64,000 nucleotides of DNA from Adiantum capillus-veneris (Eukaryota; Streptophyta; Polypodiopsida; Polypodiales; Pteridaceae): NCBI GenBank assembly GCA_014529385.2, contig CM043964.1:109703587-109767586 (forward strand), read 5' to 3'. Shown here piece by piece: positions 1 to 10,244 of this stretch. The position numbers and the translations under genes were made by a program. Below the pieces are notes generated by a model. It was given only the letters and a program-made list of their open reading frames with translations, searched no databases and was not told where the DNA came from. Positions within the stretch are counted from its first letter, which is position 1, and each line of letters starts with the position of its first letter.

Positions 1-110
1 CAAGGGACGAGACCAGGCTGGACCAGGGACGAGGTCTAGACCGGGGTGGACCAGGGACGAGGTCTAGACTAGGGTCGAGGAGAACTAGACCAAGGACGAG
101 GACTAGACAG
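1..110 (-). repeat. T-family leader repeats
   Basis: Short degenerate repeats built on the phrase GGTCTAGTCCTCGTCCCTGG, read on the minus strand. The same repeats lie downstream of the 5' LTR in the two plus-strand T copies (about 25225-25410 and 62575-62712). They therefore mark the 5' leader of a T element in reverse orientation, cut off by the window edge. Confidence 0.75.
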
Positions 111-264
111 GTGTAATGGCAACATCCCGTCTGGGTGCTGCTAGAATTGCCTCCGCTTGTGGCCCCATCTTGTCAGGTGTAATTCCAAGTCCAGATGCCA
201 ATTCAGGTGAAATGAAGTTTGCCTTGGCTTCTCCATCAAAGAAGATGAGGGCTTTCTGATCTCT
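102..264 (-). pseudogene. Captured Ty3/gypsy aspartic-protease fragment
   Basis: About 50 codons are open on the minus strand and end at a stop near 105. They read like the start of a plant gypsy protease: a hydrophobic strand, FFDGEAKANFISPELASGLG, then a charged helix. Family members have D-S/T-G-A at the catalytic site; here it is D-G-E-A, so catalysis is unlikely. The piece sits between the end of a T LTR (265) and the T leader repeats, where the other T copies carry the primer-binding site. It looks like foreign sequence that replaced that site. Protease identity is from motif resemblance only. Confidence 0.5.
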
Positions 265-791
265 TGTAGCGCGGATAATGTGTCATGCTCTCTACAGTGG
301 GTGGTCCTCAATGCAATGTGCGTGACAATCTCACTCAAACAGACTAAAAACAGGAAACAATAGACACACCAGCTCACATAGACACAACAGCAGCAGTAGA
401 GTAGACCACAACAAGTGACTCGACTATCTCAAAGCACCGATACAGACTCTGGCGTGGCAACACACTCAGCTCCAGCCCAGGACTCACAGGTACAATGGGG
501 TGTCGAGGCTCAGATGTGCAGGGATGGTGAAGACGTGCGCTGTGTATAGACTCACTGCTCTCGAGGACAATGCTGGACCAAAGGTGAAGAAGATAATCCT
601 GATGACCAACTGCTACTACTCATATGTAACACCATAAAGGGCCACCAACGGCTCATAAGTGTCAGCCATGTGGTGACCTGGCCACGATGTCCACTAGACC
701 ACCGTCGGTACCCTGCCACTGCCTAGTGTGAAACAGCCTAGACCAACTGTACTAACTGTGTCCTGTGAAAGTGACACTGTAGCCTGCTACA
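265..791 (-). mobile_element. LTR of T-family Ty3/gypsy element (T3)
   Basis: Read on the minus strand it begins TGTAGCAGGCTACAGTGTC and ends in GCGCTACA. It is homologous throughout to the LTRs at 24373-24936, 34831-35391 and 61884-62440. It is followed (leftward) by a protease-like fragment instead of the usual primer-binding site, then by T leader repeats, so it is best read as a 5' LTR of a rearranged minus-strand copy. No TSD could be checked because the other end is outside the window. Confidence 0.85.
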
Positions 792-794
792 TCT

Positions 795-1440
795 CTTACT
801 TTGCCCCATGCGCGGCAAAGTTCTGTGCTTTCGTCCATTGATTCAGGTCGGTTCCCATACAATCTGGTATCAATCCTGGTTTCATCTTTCCTTTGCTACC
901 ACGTTCTTCAACGGCTCTGGAACTCTCTCGCCTGTCTTCTGATTGTCCTCGTTGTGCCTTTTTGGGGCACCTTGCAAAGAGTCACTTTTTGAAAGGGAGA
1001 TTAGCCTCGACTTCTCTATATTACATTTGGACCCCAAGGCCACAACGAACGTTTGCACAATATCCAGAGCTTTCCTGACAACTTGGGGGCACGCCTTCAA
1101 GAAGAGAAGTGAGTCATCTGCGAACATTTTTGCCAAGAGCTGGTCATTACCGGGTAAAGTCAAGCCTTGTATCTCCCCTCGTGCAGCACTGGCTTTGAGC
1201 ATCCCGATAATAGGATGTGACCAGATGGCAAAAAGTAAAAGGACCGGGGGGCATCCCTGCTTAATAGACCTTTTTACCTCGAACAAGCCCACAATTCTAT
1301 CATTAAACATAAGTTCTGACTCGCTGCCAGCACCCAATACTCGAATGAGGCGACATGGGCGAGGACCAAAGCTCAGGTGCACTTGCAAAAGAAGATTGAT
1401 GGCCCAAATAACTAGGGTAGTCAGTCCCCTTGTTGCGTTT
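795..1440 (-). pseudogene. LINE reverse transcriptase fragment (L1-type)
   Basis: This non-LTR reverse transcriptase piece would copy LINE RNA at a nicked target. The minus-strand frame shows the palm region: a K-x2-IKQGCPP block (usually RQGCPLSP), then FADDSLLF, the catalytic F/Y-A-D-D motif, followed by the usual amphipathic helix and a conserved lysine/serine block. Endonuclease and C-terminal zinc regions are absent. The open frame is fused upstream (near 1440) to gag-like sequence of another element, so its first 30 or so residues are not LINE. It ends against the T3 LTR at 791. A dead, truncated copy. Confidence 0.8.
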
Positions 1441-1807
1441 CTTTGATTGTTTCTTCGCCCCCAAAAGTTGGTTGACTCGTCTTTCGACAATGCCATCAAG
1501 TTATTCTTCAGTAAACATCCTTGGGTAGGAGGTTTCTTGAGGGCTGGTTTTAGTGGTGAGTCAATAGCTTTCTGTCAATGCGTATGCACTTCGTCAAACG
1601 AATGTTGGGCCAAAAATTTGGCATACTCTGGATCCTTTGCAAACTAGAGCATCTGCTTTGCGCACTCAGCTACCTGTTGTTGACGTTGCATCTCCATTAG
1701 CTGATACTACATACGCCGAGGTGGCTACTAATCCATTCGAATTTTTTGTGTTGCCTCCCGTTCCCGAAGTGGTAGGAGTCGTCTGATTCTTGCCAGAATC
1801 CATGTGT
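1440..1807 (-). pseudogene. S-family gag N-terminus remnant (S2)
   Basis: It starts about 50 bases after the primer-binding site at 1856-1867, at a minus-strand ATG near 1807 (MDSGKNQTTPTTSGTGG...). It continues, through in-frame stops, into a gag-like stretch (CAKQML, FAKDPEYAKFLAQHSF). Placement directly after LTR and PBS marks it as gag. It is cut at about 1440, where LINE sequence takes over. The reading is broken, so no product is expected. Confidence 0.5.
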
Positions 1808-1855
1808 GTCGCGAGAAAAGAAATCGGATTTCCCGGTAGAAGAGAAATCGACCGA

Positions 1856-1867
1856 GCTTTGATACCA
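1856..1867 (-). promoter_or_regulatory. Primer-binding site, initiator tRNA-Met
   Basis: On the minus strand this is TGGTATCAAAGC, one mismatch from the canonical TGGTATCAGAGC complementary to the 3' end of initiator tRNA-Met. It lies one base after the LTR end (1869), as expected for a plant LTR retrotransposon. Confidence 0.8.
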
Positions 1868-1868
1868 C

Positions 1869-2421
1869 TGTAACAAACTTGGACAACCCTAAATCTGGAA
1901 TCTGGCACGAGGCACGAGAAAGAATCACCTTAAACACTTCACTCTTAAATCATAGCTCAATTGAGTCGACACGGCCCGACGTAGTTCTATGCCGAGAGAG
2001 ATTGGCCCCAAAGACTGTCGCCCCTTCCGGTATTTTTTTTGTATTAATAATTGAGCAAAGTACAATTGCCCTTGGATTGCCTTTGCTCATCGGCTCGTCA
2101 GCACAAAGTACGCCAGAGAGAGCCCAAGGGACTTATTTAAAGGCCCTTGGCCATGTGAAAATCAAAACCATAAAAAGCTGCCAATCCTCGAAAGCAATTG
2201 GTTCTCAAAAGCATCTGGTCTAAAATCTGCCAGGAAAAGCATTCAACGCAATGTACGAAAATCTGTATAGCTGGCCACGTCGGCAACCTGGTAACGCAAA
2301 TTGCGGAAGGCCGTACTGTTAGCCACATCAGCCCTTAGCGCAAATTACAGGCTTCCATACAGCCTGCTGCCACGTCAACACCTGTCCGGGCAATACTGCA
2401 GCGCATCATCAATTTGTGACA
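1869..2421 (-). mobile_element. 5' LTR of S-family element (S2)
   Basis: On the minus strand it runs from TGTCACAAATTGATG to GTTTGTTACA and is followed by the PBS. Its body has a TTTAAATAAG TATA-like box near 2133 and repeated GCCACGTC/GCCACATC modules upstream of it. These features match the LTRs at 53762-54309 and 60505-61098. The element is truncated after gag. It landed in T-family gag sequence, which resumes at 2422. Confidence 0.8.
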
Positions 2422-3100
2422 CAATAGGAGATAGCGTGTCAGCTGCTGGAAGAGGTGTATTCATTGGGGAGGGAAGAGTTGGACCTGCTGGAAGATTGAG
2501 GCTGAGGGTTGCCCTCTATGCCCGGGTGAGGACACGAGCGGGCTCCTCTACCAGCTGCAACTTGTCTTCAGGGGCAACCACATGGGCAGAATGTGGCAGC
2601 TGGGGAATGGTGCTAACTACTATCAGATTGATCTTGGGAAAGGTGAATGCAGGTTGGCTCTCACTTGGGCTCAAAGATGTAGATGTGCGTTGTTTTGGAA
2701 AGTCCTTATTGTAGTGATCCTAAGCCTCAAGGCAATGTCGGCAAGGAGGAGACCCTTTTGGCAGAGGACGTTTGCTTTGACAATGCCCATATTCCCCACA
2801 TCTGTAGCACAAAATGGGCTGATTGGATGGACGGTCAGTGGAAGAGGTGGTCTTGGCTCCTACTGCATAAAGGTGGATGCTGAGGTGTAGAAGCTCTGAG
2901 TAGCTGAGGGAGCATTAGCATGATAAAAGCTCTGTGCTCTGCATACCTTGCATGGGGGGCGTAGTCAGCAAAGGTGGCATGTAGTTTGGAGGGCCATAGG
3001 GGGAAACCACGTTGTATGCAGGTGTCAACCCTTGTTGAGGAGTAAAAGCAAGGCTATGTTGTAGTTGCCGCAATCCCTTTAGGTAGTAGCAATCCTTAAT
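2422..3100 (-). pseudogene. T-family gag C-terminal remnant
   Basis: The minus-strand translation parallels the T1 gag at 26560-27130: KDCYYLKGLRQLQ, PPLLTTPPMQGMQ, then CYRCGEYGH and the second knuckle CRHC. Key zinc ligands are lost: the fourth position of the first CCHC box reads R instead of C, and a later C reads F. In-frame stops are present. It ends at 2422 where the S2 LTR begins and at about 3100 where unrelated sequence joins. A nucleic-acid-binding capsid/nucleocapsid relic. Confidence 0.8.
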
Positions 3101-3213
3101 TAGGATGTCAGGACCTTCCTTGCCACTCAGTATGTGCCTCCATTTTCTCTTTGCATGTTGCAATACTTTGTGCAGGTCATGATTCACCTTGTCTTCCTCA
3201 ACCATATGCTTGC

Positions 3214-3400
3214 TCAGTTATAATTGTGTTTTTTAACCATCTCGGCATGCATCAGAGTCTTAGCAACATCCAATTCAGCTCGTACTTGGGCTTGCATCAC
3301 CCTTTTCAACTTGGCATGCATTTCATCCCTCAATATTTCATGGATTCCACCTTTTTGGGCATAGATCCTCTCAATCCATTCCTTTTTGAGCTCTTTTGCA
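3214..3400 (-). other. Unassigned coiled-coil-like coding stretch
   Basis: One minus-strand frame is open for about 60 codons and is rich in K, E, A and R with heptad-like spacing (e.g. KELKKEWIERIYAQKGG, LKRVMQAQVRAELDVAKTL). It ends at a TGA at 3214-3216. A neighbouring frame (3100-3205) continues in similar charged style into the T gag. I do not recognise the family. It could be an exon of a host gene or ancient retroelement coding; no clear splice pair was found. Confidence 0.3.
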
Positions 3401-3545
3401 CGCTACGCCTCTCTTATCATTATATACATCTGTATGTCTTTGTAATGGACTTCATCTCTTTGGGCAAACTTCCAAAGTCATTGAGCACCCAGGTCATAGT
3501 CCCCTACCTCCAACAATATTTCTTTGATGCTTATGAAAATTAGTT

Positions 3546-5047
3546 TCGTGTTCATGTCCAATGAGACATATGTTTCACTATAGAGAATCAACCTTTAAAG
3601 CAAGTAGCAACACTACTTCTTTGAAGCAAGCAGCATGATTACTTTTGTAAGCAGGCAGCCCCTTGTACAAGCAGGTCCTGTGCTTAAGTAGCCGGCACTA
3701 CCATTCAGAAATCCAGCTCGCGTGTGAATACAAGGTTAGTTGCAGAGATATACAGCTACCGCCTCAGAAAATAGCTCACGTAACCATTTTCGAAAGAAAG
3801 TGTGTTAGTGTGGCAAGGCAATCCCAAAGGTACTCTCAAAAAAATGAAGAGACAATTCAAGGCTTATAGGGTTGCCCAAATTCTAGAAAAATGTGTCCAA
3901 ATCCTCAGAAACTGCGCTTTGCATTTGCATCAATGAGCGCCAGTGGAGAATCCACCAGAAGCATCTAAAAGACTGAGCAAGGAATGCCACACCTCAGTCC
4001 AGATACTTGCTAGGGTGTAAGTTGCAGAGGAAGTTTCATTACTAAAAGCACTCAAGCAACAGGCAGCCTTCCATAAGATTGTGAAGAACATCTGATTGCT
4101 GGACCTTGTACAAAGGCCAGAATTCAGCGAGTGAATTATATCCAAGTAGCCACCTTTTGAAAACATTATGACTGTGTCCTCAACCTTGCCCCTCTAAACA
4201 CGGTGAAGGGCTACATATTGCATAACACAGGGCATCCCAGGTAACACATCCAGAAAGAAGACCTCCTGGAAATGAGAAGGTAGAAAGCTCTCCATATAGT
4301 GTGAGCTAAGGGCAAGACCACAACCAATACATATATTATGGCAGCAGATACAATTAGGGTTCATGTCCTGTGCACATTGCCCAAGTGCCTACAATTAACC
4401 CTAAGTGAGCTAGCACACACATGAATCTTTTGCCCCAGTTCTTTTTCCAGAGAGGACAGGTTTGATTATGTTATACTAATAACAGCAAGGTGCAAACAAA
4501 ACATATGAAGGTTCTCCAGATGGTAGAGATACATGTGATAGTAATCACGATCAAGGAGTCTGCTCCCATCTAAGGCTACCAAATGCAACCACTCATTTCA
4601 TCTGGGAAAGAACAATGACAAAGTTGTCCTGCCCTTGAAGAACGGTCAAAAGGTAGAATGACTGCCCTAGCATAATGATCTCTCTCGAAATCTCAAATAG
4701 GACATGCTGATAATAGGACTTCCCTTCCAATAACAATCTACCAGAGATGCACTGTTTCTATGGATGACCGCATCTTGGAGTTCTCATTCACAGACTCCTA
4801 TTATGACTAAATTTTCATTCAAACATCGTGCGAATGAGTGTTTTTATATATGTATGTGTGCATACATGTACGATGCATCACGAATGCAGGTAATCGTGTT
4901 GCCATGGGTGAGATGCGGGCACTTTTGAGTAACTCGATGGCCTGTGCAGGACGAGGCTGACTGGAAATGGAGTGAAAAAGGCCATAGAAAAAAGAAAACA
5001 CGACTGCAGAAAGTAAAAGAAAGGGATTTTACGCTCTTCTCTTGTAC
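3546..5047. other. No gene recognised
   Basis: AT-rich sequence, presumably intron or degraded repeats. The next CFAP251 exon should lie in this stretch. A weak candidate on the minus strand near 4880-4970 (LTHGNTITC after a TTTCCAG acceptor) resembles the next WD40 strand, but it is too weak to call. A short open frame at 3930-4166 (minus) has no recognisable motif. Confidence 0.5.
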
Positions 5048-5131
5048 CTCAGATACGAAGCAGCTGACCAATGACACTGCGAAGCTTGCATCTGCTACTG
5101 CCAACAATGACTCATCACTGGCAAATTCTAA
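5048..5131 (-). CDS. CFAP251: CFAP251/WDR66-like, WD40 exon 9 of those seen
   Basis: The exon codes 28 residues starting LEFASDESLLAVADASFAVS, the classic WD40 strand (x-x-F-S-x-D-x-x-x-L-A-T-A-D). In animal CFAP251 this is the blade after the ILDA blade. The acceptor is TTCTTGCAG|TTAG and the donor GAG|GTACAAG. Both edges are phase 0, which matches the previous exon ending at 5247. CFAP251 is a calmodulin- and spoke-associated complex subunit at the base of radial spoke 3 in motile cilia. It is the last exon I can place; the rest of the gene lies to the left or is lost. Confidence 0.82.
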
Positions 5132-5246
5132 CTGCAAGAAAACAGCACAACAAGACTTAAAAAGAACAACAGTGATGTGCAAATATCGCCAAATCCATTT
5201 TTTTTGAAGAAATATTTCAGTTTTTGTGGAGATTGTAAAAGAATAC

Positions 5247-5312
5247 CTTTGTGATACCTGATCTGGAGATTGCAATATTTTCTATATCTTGTAACAAGTT
5301 TGCATCTATAAT
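5247..5312 (-). CDS. CFAP251: CFAP251/WDR66-like, WD40 exon 8 of those seen
   Basis: A 66-bp exon, 22 codons: IIDANLLQDIENIAISRSG then ITK. It corresponds to the family's blade ending I-L-D-A-x-x-L followed by the S-R-G-x-I/V-T-H linker. The acceptor is TCTGACAG|ATTATAG and the donor ACAAAG|GTATTC. Phase 0 at both ends joins FFNGFLK before to LEFASDE after, as the WD40 alignment requires. It is too short for ordinary ORF calling. Identification rests on the continuity of three small exons in the right order within 420 bases. Confidence 0.82.
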
Positions 5313-5394
5313 CTGTCAGATAGACAGGTAATTTGAATATCAAAATTCCAGCATATCATAGCTACTCAATCAAACTTGAAATCTCCTTTACCAC

Positions 5395-5463
5395 CTTCAA
5401 GAATCCGTTGAAAAATCCGCACGCAAAGACCAATCCAGTGGGAGAGTAAGCAATAGTCTCTGC
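5395..5463 (-). CDS. CFAP251: CFAP251/WDR66-like, WD40 exon 7 of those seen
   Basis: A 69-bp exon coding AETIAYSPTGLVFACGFFNG and FLK. The family motif is S-V-A-Y-D-P-x-G-x-x-L-A-V-G-F-x-x-G, and the match is position by position. The acceptor is TTTTGTTAG|GCAGAG and the donor TTGAAG|GTGGTA; phase 0 on both sides. The preceding recognised exon (16833) ends ...NADGLLQ, and the expected WDY-type end of that blade plus a linker are not encoded here. One more exon of roughly 60 bp should therefore lie in 5464-16832; I did not find it. Confidence 0.82.
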
Positions 5464-5989
5464 CTAACAAAACAAGGACATTATTATCGACGATGATGAG
5501 GTGCTTAGAGTCAACTGCAGAAAATTTTATAATGGAATTACGTTGACTTAACCAAGAATATCCCACGTGCTATCTCTAAGAACTGAATCAGAAAACAAAC
5601 GAGAACATTCTAGTGGCATTACTCGGGTAAATTTCACCAAATCACATGGAACACTACAACAATATGTCAATATGGGCTACAAGCAAGATAGCAATTCTCT
5701 TAGGCTGGAAGTGAGGAGGACCATAAGACTCATAAAAGCATGCACCTTTGAAGCTGTCTAAAGGAGCCACAAAACTAAAGAGACAGGTTAGCAAGTGCCT
5801 AAATAATGTCATTGGTCCAAAATCCCTCTAGAGCAAGAAAGTCTAATTGTTAAGACACACAATCTTGTCTACCTCAGTGTCCACGGTATGAGCGAAACAG
5901 ATGCTACTTCGCAAGTATACAGTGATGCGGTGACCAGTCCGAGATGGGTTGACACAGTTGGATTTGCACACTCCGTAGAATGACTTCAC
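5464..5989. other. Intron sequence, no feature recognised
   Basis: Lies between exon 7 of the CFAP251-like gene and the LINE-K remnant. I see no repeat, RNA gene or convincing exon in it. Confidence 0.5.
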
Positions 5990-7274
5990 AAAACACCCGG
6001 CAGAGGTCTTGCAAACTTCAAATTATTATGCTTTTCCACATAGTATGCCATCTACTAAACCTTCACAATGTACCGCCCCTCACAATGGTTGGTATGATGA
6101 GGAATGTAGCGCAACACGAGCATGCCTACAATGTGAGATGATACTAGGTGTCCACTGTCTGTACATACATGTAGGCTCGTACCCATTCTCACCAGCTTAT
6201 GCAAAAAAAGAGGCAAGAATACTTGGCAAGAGTGGAGGTAGAGATGCATCAATTGTTCTTGGGACGGACAATATGAGGCAATGGAGAAGGTTTCACGAGA
6301 GCCAAACATCAATACGGATTATGCACCCAATATGTGGAATGAGTTTACTGGAATGCTATATGGTGCTCCAAATCAGAAGCCTATGTCCCCTCCATCAATC
6401 TCTAGGCCAAATACATTGCAATTACAGAGAAGAAAGGGAAACATGCTACAGGGAAATTAAAAAATGGGAGATCCCACCATCGTGACGGTCTGGTAGTGGA
6501 GCGTTTTGCACATGCTTGTGAAATGCTTGCACCAGCATTGGCTCACAATAAATGCAGAGACCCACTAGTTCCAAGCAACAACAGGTACATTATTACTGGA
6601 CATCTACTAGCAAAAATATATTGATCTATTGTAGAGTAGGCCTCAAGCAGTTGGGCAAAGAAGCATGGCATGAGATCAGTGGGTTATGGGTTCAGACAAG
6701 GATACACTACCCTAGATCATATTGAGAGCAATCCTGGAGGAAGAGTAGATCTCCGGAAAGCATATGATACTGTACCAAATGCGAGACTAATAAGGAGACT
6801 ACAGGATAATGGGGTTCCTGAGGAGATAGGATGGAGCATTTATGCCCTATAACAGATAGTAACGGGAAGATTGCAAGCCCCTAGCAGATGCACTTGGCAG
6901 AACCATTGGTGTCAAAAGAGATGCCCACTTTCACCTACAATTTCTGGGCTCTACATACATAAGGTCCCAGCACATGTTCGAAAGAGCAGGGGCAGGAGCT
7001 AGATAAGTTCCGTATGCTGCTGATGTTGTACTTATATCAAACTTACCCAAGGAATTGCCAAGACCATTGAATGCATTGCACGCCTGTTGCACAGATTGAG
7101 ATTTAACGGTAAATCTTCAAAAGACCAAAGGTACGTTTTTCAACACCTCAGCTGCTTGGGTGAAACATTTGCGTATTAGATGACGTTTGGTGGGAGCAAG
7201 TGTAATCTGTGAGATAATATGTATATTTTGCGGGATACCCCCCAAAGGGCCACAATTCTCGTGGATGTCTCTTG
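5990..7274 (+). pseudogene. LINE family K, copy 1, 5' part
   Basis: A non-LTR retrotransposon ORF2 remnant. The plus-strand pieces in order are HNGWYDEECSATRACLQ (post-endonuclease linker, also present at 13065 in copy 2), then GFRQGYTTLDHI (palm), VDLRKAYDTVPNARLIRRL (catalytic D of the first RT motif), and DVVLISNLPKELPR in place of the ADD region. Many stops and shifts break the frame. A hAT transposon starting at 7283 interrupts it and the LINE resumes at 10245. It sits in the CFAP251 intron on the strand opposite to the gene. Confidence 0.75.
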
Positions 7275-7637
7275 CTCGCACTCGGGGTTGTTCTCGTCCG
7301 TCGTACGGTTCGTCCTGTCTGGTGTCGTCCCGTCCGGACGTCCCGTCCGTTCCGTCCCGTCCCGTCCGTTCCGTCCGGCTTTTAAAAAAAAAAAAAGTCC
7401 GTTTGACCGGCTTAAAAAACGTTGACTGCACTTTTGATTGCAAGGAATTTACGTGACTTTTTGGCATAGGATCCCCCCTCTCACCTCCCACATGCCTTGA
7501 GCATTGCTTTGGATTCCATTAGCTCCTCTCTCTGCCTCTCCCTCTCACATTGCTTTGGATTCCATTAGCTCCTCTCTCTCCCTCTCCCTCTCTCTCATTG
7601 CTTTGGTCCTTTACCTTGGATTCCATTAGGGCCTAGG

Positions 7638-7680
<43 letters not shown>

Positions 7681-8034
7681 TATCTAACTCTCTCTTGTGT
7701 TCAAGCCTCAAGGGCAAGTGTGTACACTCTAAATCTATATAAGGATGCCCTCTTTCTCTTCTTCTCCATTATGTTCCAACTCAAGGCTCAAGCTCATGAG
7801 TCATTCTCAAGCTCTCAAGCTCTCCATTCCTCCATGAAGCAATCCTCCATAGCTCTCAAGCTCTCCATTCCTCCCTCATAGCTCTCTATGAAGCATTCCT
7901 CCATTACCATAGCTCTCAAGCTCTCCATTCCTCCCAAGCTCTAACCTCTCCATTCCTCCCTCAAGCTCTCCATTCCTCCATGAAGCATTCCTCCATAACT
8001 CTCGAGCTCTCCATTCCTCCCTCATAGCTCTCCA

Positions 8035-8982
8035 TTGGCATTCAACTTTCAAGCTCTAAATCTCTCAACTTTCAAGTGTTCTATCATACCTCCCCCTCTT
8101 CATGAAGCTTTTGAAAAGCATTGCCGTTCCTATGAGAGAGTGAGGGACAAACGACACGTTTGTAGGTGGACATGCAAGTATTGTCCCAAGATCATGACCT
8201 CCTCCTCCACTCGACTCATCATCCACTTGAGGAAGATGGGAGGTGAAGCCGGTCCATGTCCCAATATACCCGACGACATTTTGGAAGAGTGCAAGAAGAA
8301 GTATCTTCCTTTGAAAAGGCGCAAGGCGGGGATGAAGAGACCCCAAGAGGAGATAGTGGCGCCCGACATTGATGTTACCGACTCGGAGGAGGATACAAGC
8401 GGCCCTTCTCCCTCTACCTCCATTGCAAGCGGTGACGTGACGGCAAGCTCAATGGCTACCAATAAGAAGAAGGCATCGGCAAGTGCTAGTGGCCGTCCTC
8501 CAAAGCAAGCAAGGCAAGCCTCTCTCTCGCAATCGGTGGGTTTGAGCTCCGGCCCATTGTCTTTCCTCAAAGAGAGACAAAGGCTTGCGGACATTGAGAT
8601 TGCACGCACCATCATTGAGTGTAATCTTGCTTTCAACATCCTTCGACTAGAGCGGTGGAAGAGGATGGTGAAAGCTATTGCGGCCGTCGTTCCATGTGAG
8701 GGGTGGACGGGTCCATCCTATGCGGACATGCGCACCAAGAAGCTCGACGAAGAGCGGGCAAGAATCGACAAATCCCTTGAGCCCGTGCGAGCCGGATGGG
8801 CAAAATATGGGTGCTCCATTCTCTTCGATGGGTGGAGCGATCGTAAGAAGAGGGGCATCATTAACATATTCGTGTCATGCCCTCTTGGAACCTACTTCTT
8901 GAGAGCGGTTGATGCGGGAGCAAGAGGCAAGAAGGTCAGGGGAAAATTCATCTACAAGCACATCAAGGCGGCAATAGAAGAG
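8035..8982 (+). CDS. hAT transposase, BED finger and DUF659 exon
   Basis: Transposase N-terminal part, which binds transposon ends. A BED-type zinc finger is seen as WTCKYCPKIM...IIHLRKMGG...C near residues 45-75. A low-complexity acidic/serine linker follows, then the DUF659 block: YADMRTKKLDEE, GCSILFDGWSDRKKRGIINI (the catalytic-fold first strand with D) and FVSCPLGTYFLRAVDA. The exon ends at GAAGAG|GTGAGAG (donor 8983) and continues in phase at 9099. The frame is open from 8035, but no ATG starts there, so the true start, perhaps in an upstream exon, is unassigned. Intact as far as read. Confidence 0.85.
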
Positions 8983-9098
8983 GTGAGAGTTTAAGTTGTC
9001 CCCTCTTCTTGTGCAATGTGCATTGTGCAATGTGTAGTATGTACTTACTACTTTTTGCCCTCTTGATCAGTGTTCTAAATTTTCTCTCTTTACTGTAG

Positions 9099-9838
9099 GT
9101 TGGGCCCGAAAATGTGGTGCAAGTGATCACCGATAATGCATCCAATTGCACTAGCATGAGCCGACTACTTGAGGCCGAATACAAGAACATTGTATGGACC
9201 CCTTGTGCCTCCCATTGCCTCGATCTTCTCATGGAAGACATAGGAGAACTAGAATGGGTGAAGGCCATTCTCACCCAAGCCCTCACTATTGTCAACTTCA
9301 TCAATGCTAAGGTGAGAGTACTTGCAATTTTTCGCACGTACTCCGACAAGGAGTTGAAGAAACCCTCGGCAACACGATTTGCCTCTATGTGGCTTCTTCT
9401 TGAGTGCCTCTACGATGTCCAAAACAAAGTGCAAAAAACCATGGTGTCCGATGAGTTCAAGCAATGGTGTGATGGAGAGAACTCGGCAACCTCACAAGAG
9501 ACAAAGGCCATCCAACGGCTTTCCCTCAAAGAAGAATTTTGGGAAGAGGTGGCCGTGACCGTGGGCGTGAGATGGAGGCTACCACTCCTACAACCTATGT
9601 GCGGCGAGGCTCGGGAAGCAGCTCCATTGCGGCGGCCTCTGTTTAGGAGGATGTGCCTATTCATAGATCCAACACTATGGACCCTAGAGAGCCTGAGTAT
9701 GACGAGGAGGGAAATCTCCTTAGTGAGGGAGATTATGACACACCACAATCCGATTCATGAGAGGATGAAGATGAAATCAATGAGCATAGCTCACAAGAGG
9801 AAGATGATGATGATGATGAGAGCGGAGAAAGCTCTTAG
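9099..9838 (+). pseudogene. hAT transposase, middle exon joined to acidic tail by deletion
   Basis: The exon follows a 116-bp intron (acceptor TACTGTAG|GTTGGG). It encodes QVITDNASNCTSMSRLLEAE, the second catalytic-region D, then WTPCASHCLDLLMEDIGEL (C-x2-H motif of the hAT insertion domain) and KPSATRFASMWLLLECLYD. At about 9549 the sequence jumps to what is the last exon in copy 2, in the wrong frame. The dimerisation block with RNWS is gone. The acidic C-terminal tail (runs of D and E) is present but out of frame. Not a working transposase by itself. Confidence 0.85.
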
Positions 9839-10244
9839 ACTTTAGTCTCTCATATCTTTTTTGACCCTACTTCCACTTTTTGCACGATTGAGGCTTAAAA
9901 GGTTTACTTTTTTGTATCATCTCGATTATCAAATCTCAACTTAGCTTTTTGATTTATGACATATGTAATGTGAATCGCAGTTCATACCCATGGTGTCTCA
10001 TTGTCTTGATTCTCAACTCTTGAGTGTTGGCACTTGGCACTTGCAAGTTGCATTCTTGTCCAATGTGATAATCAATTGTCTATTTGTCCTAAGTGTAAAA
10101 TCTAGGGTTAAGAATTGCGTGTTTTTATTTTTGAACGTACGTAATCATGTCATACGACATAAAATTTTCTAGTTCAATGAGTATCGTACGTCTTCGTACG
10201 TGGAAAAAACGTACGTGACCGTACGAGACCACCCTGCTCGCACT

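Larger units (their letters stand above)
7283..10236 (+). mobile_element. hAT transposon copy 1, complete ends
   Basis: A 2,954-bp element with an exact 8-bp TSD, CTCGCACT (7275-7282 and 10237-10244), the hAT hallmark. Ends are imperfect inverted repeats: left CGGGGTTGTTCTCGT, right (reversed) CAGGGTGGTCTCGT. Subterminal regions repeat CGTCCCGTCC on the left and CGTACG on the right. It carries a (TC)n tract at 7639-7675. Compared with copy 2 (55732-58853) it keeps the N-terminal half of the transposase but has lost about 1.6 kb, including the dimerisation domain, at a junction near 9549. Confidence 0.93.

Noticed and set aside
882-1499. A 205-codon host gene on the minus strand
   Set aside because: The frame fuses an S-type gag end to a LINE reverse transcriptase; both parts are retroelement relics.
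3930-4166. Next CFAP251 exon on the minus strand
   Set aside because: Open for 78 codons but without WD40 spacing or a fitting splice phase.
4880-4970. Possible WD40 exon after exon 9
   Set aside because: A TTTCCAG acceptor and a LTHGNTITC phrase are suggestive, but phase, donor and overall match are not good enough.
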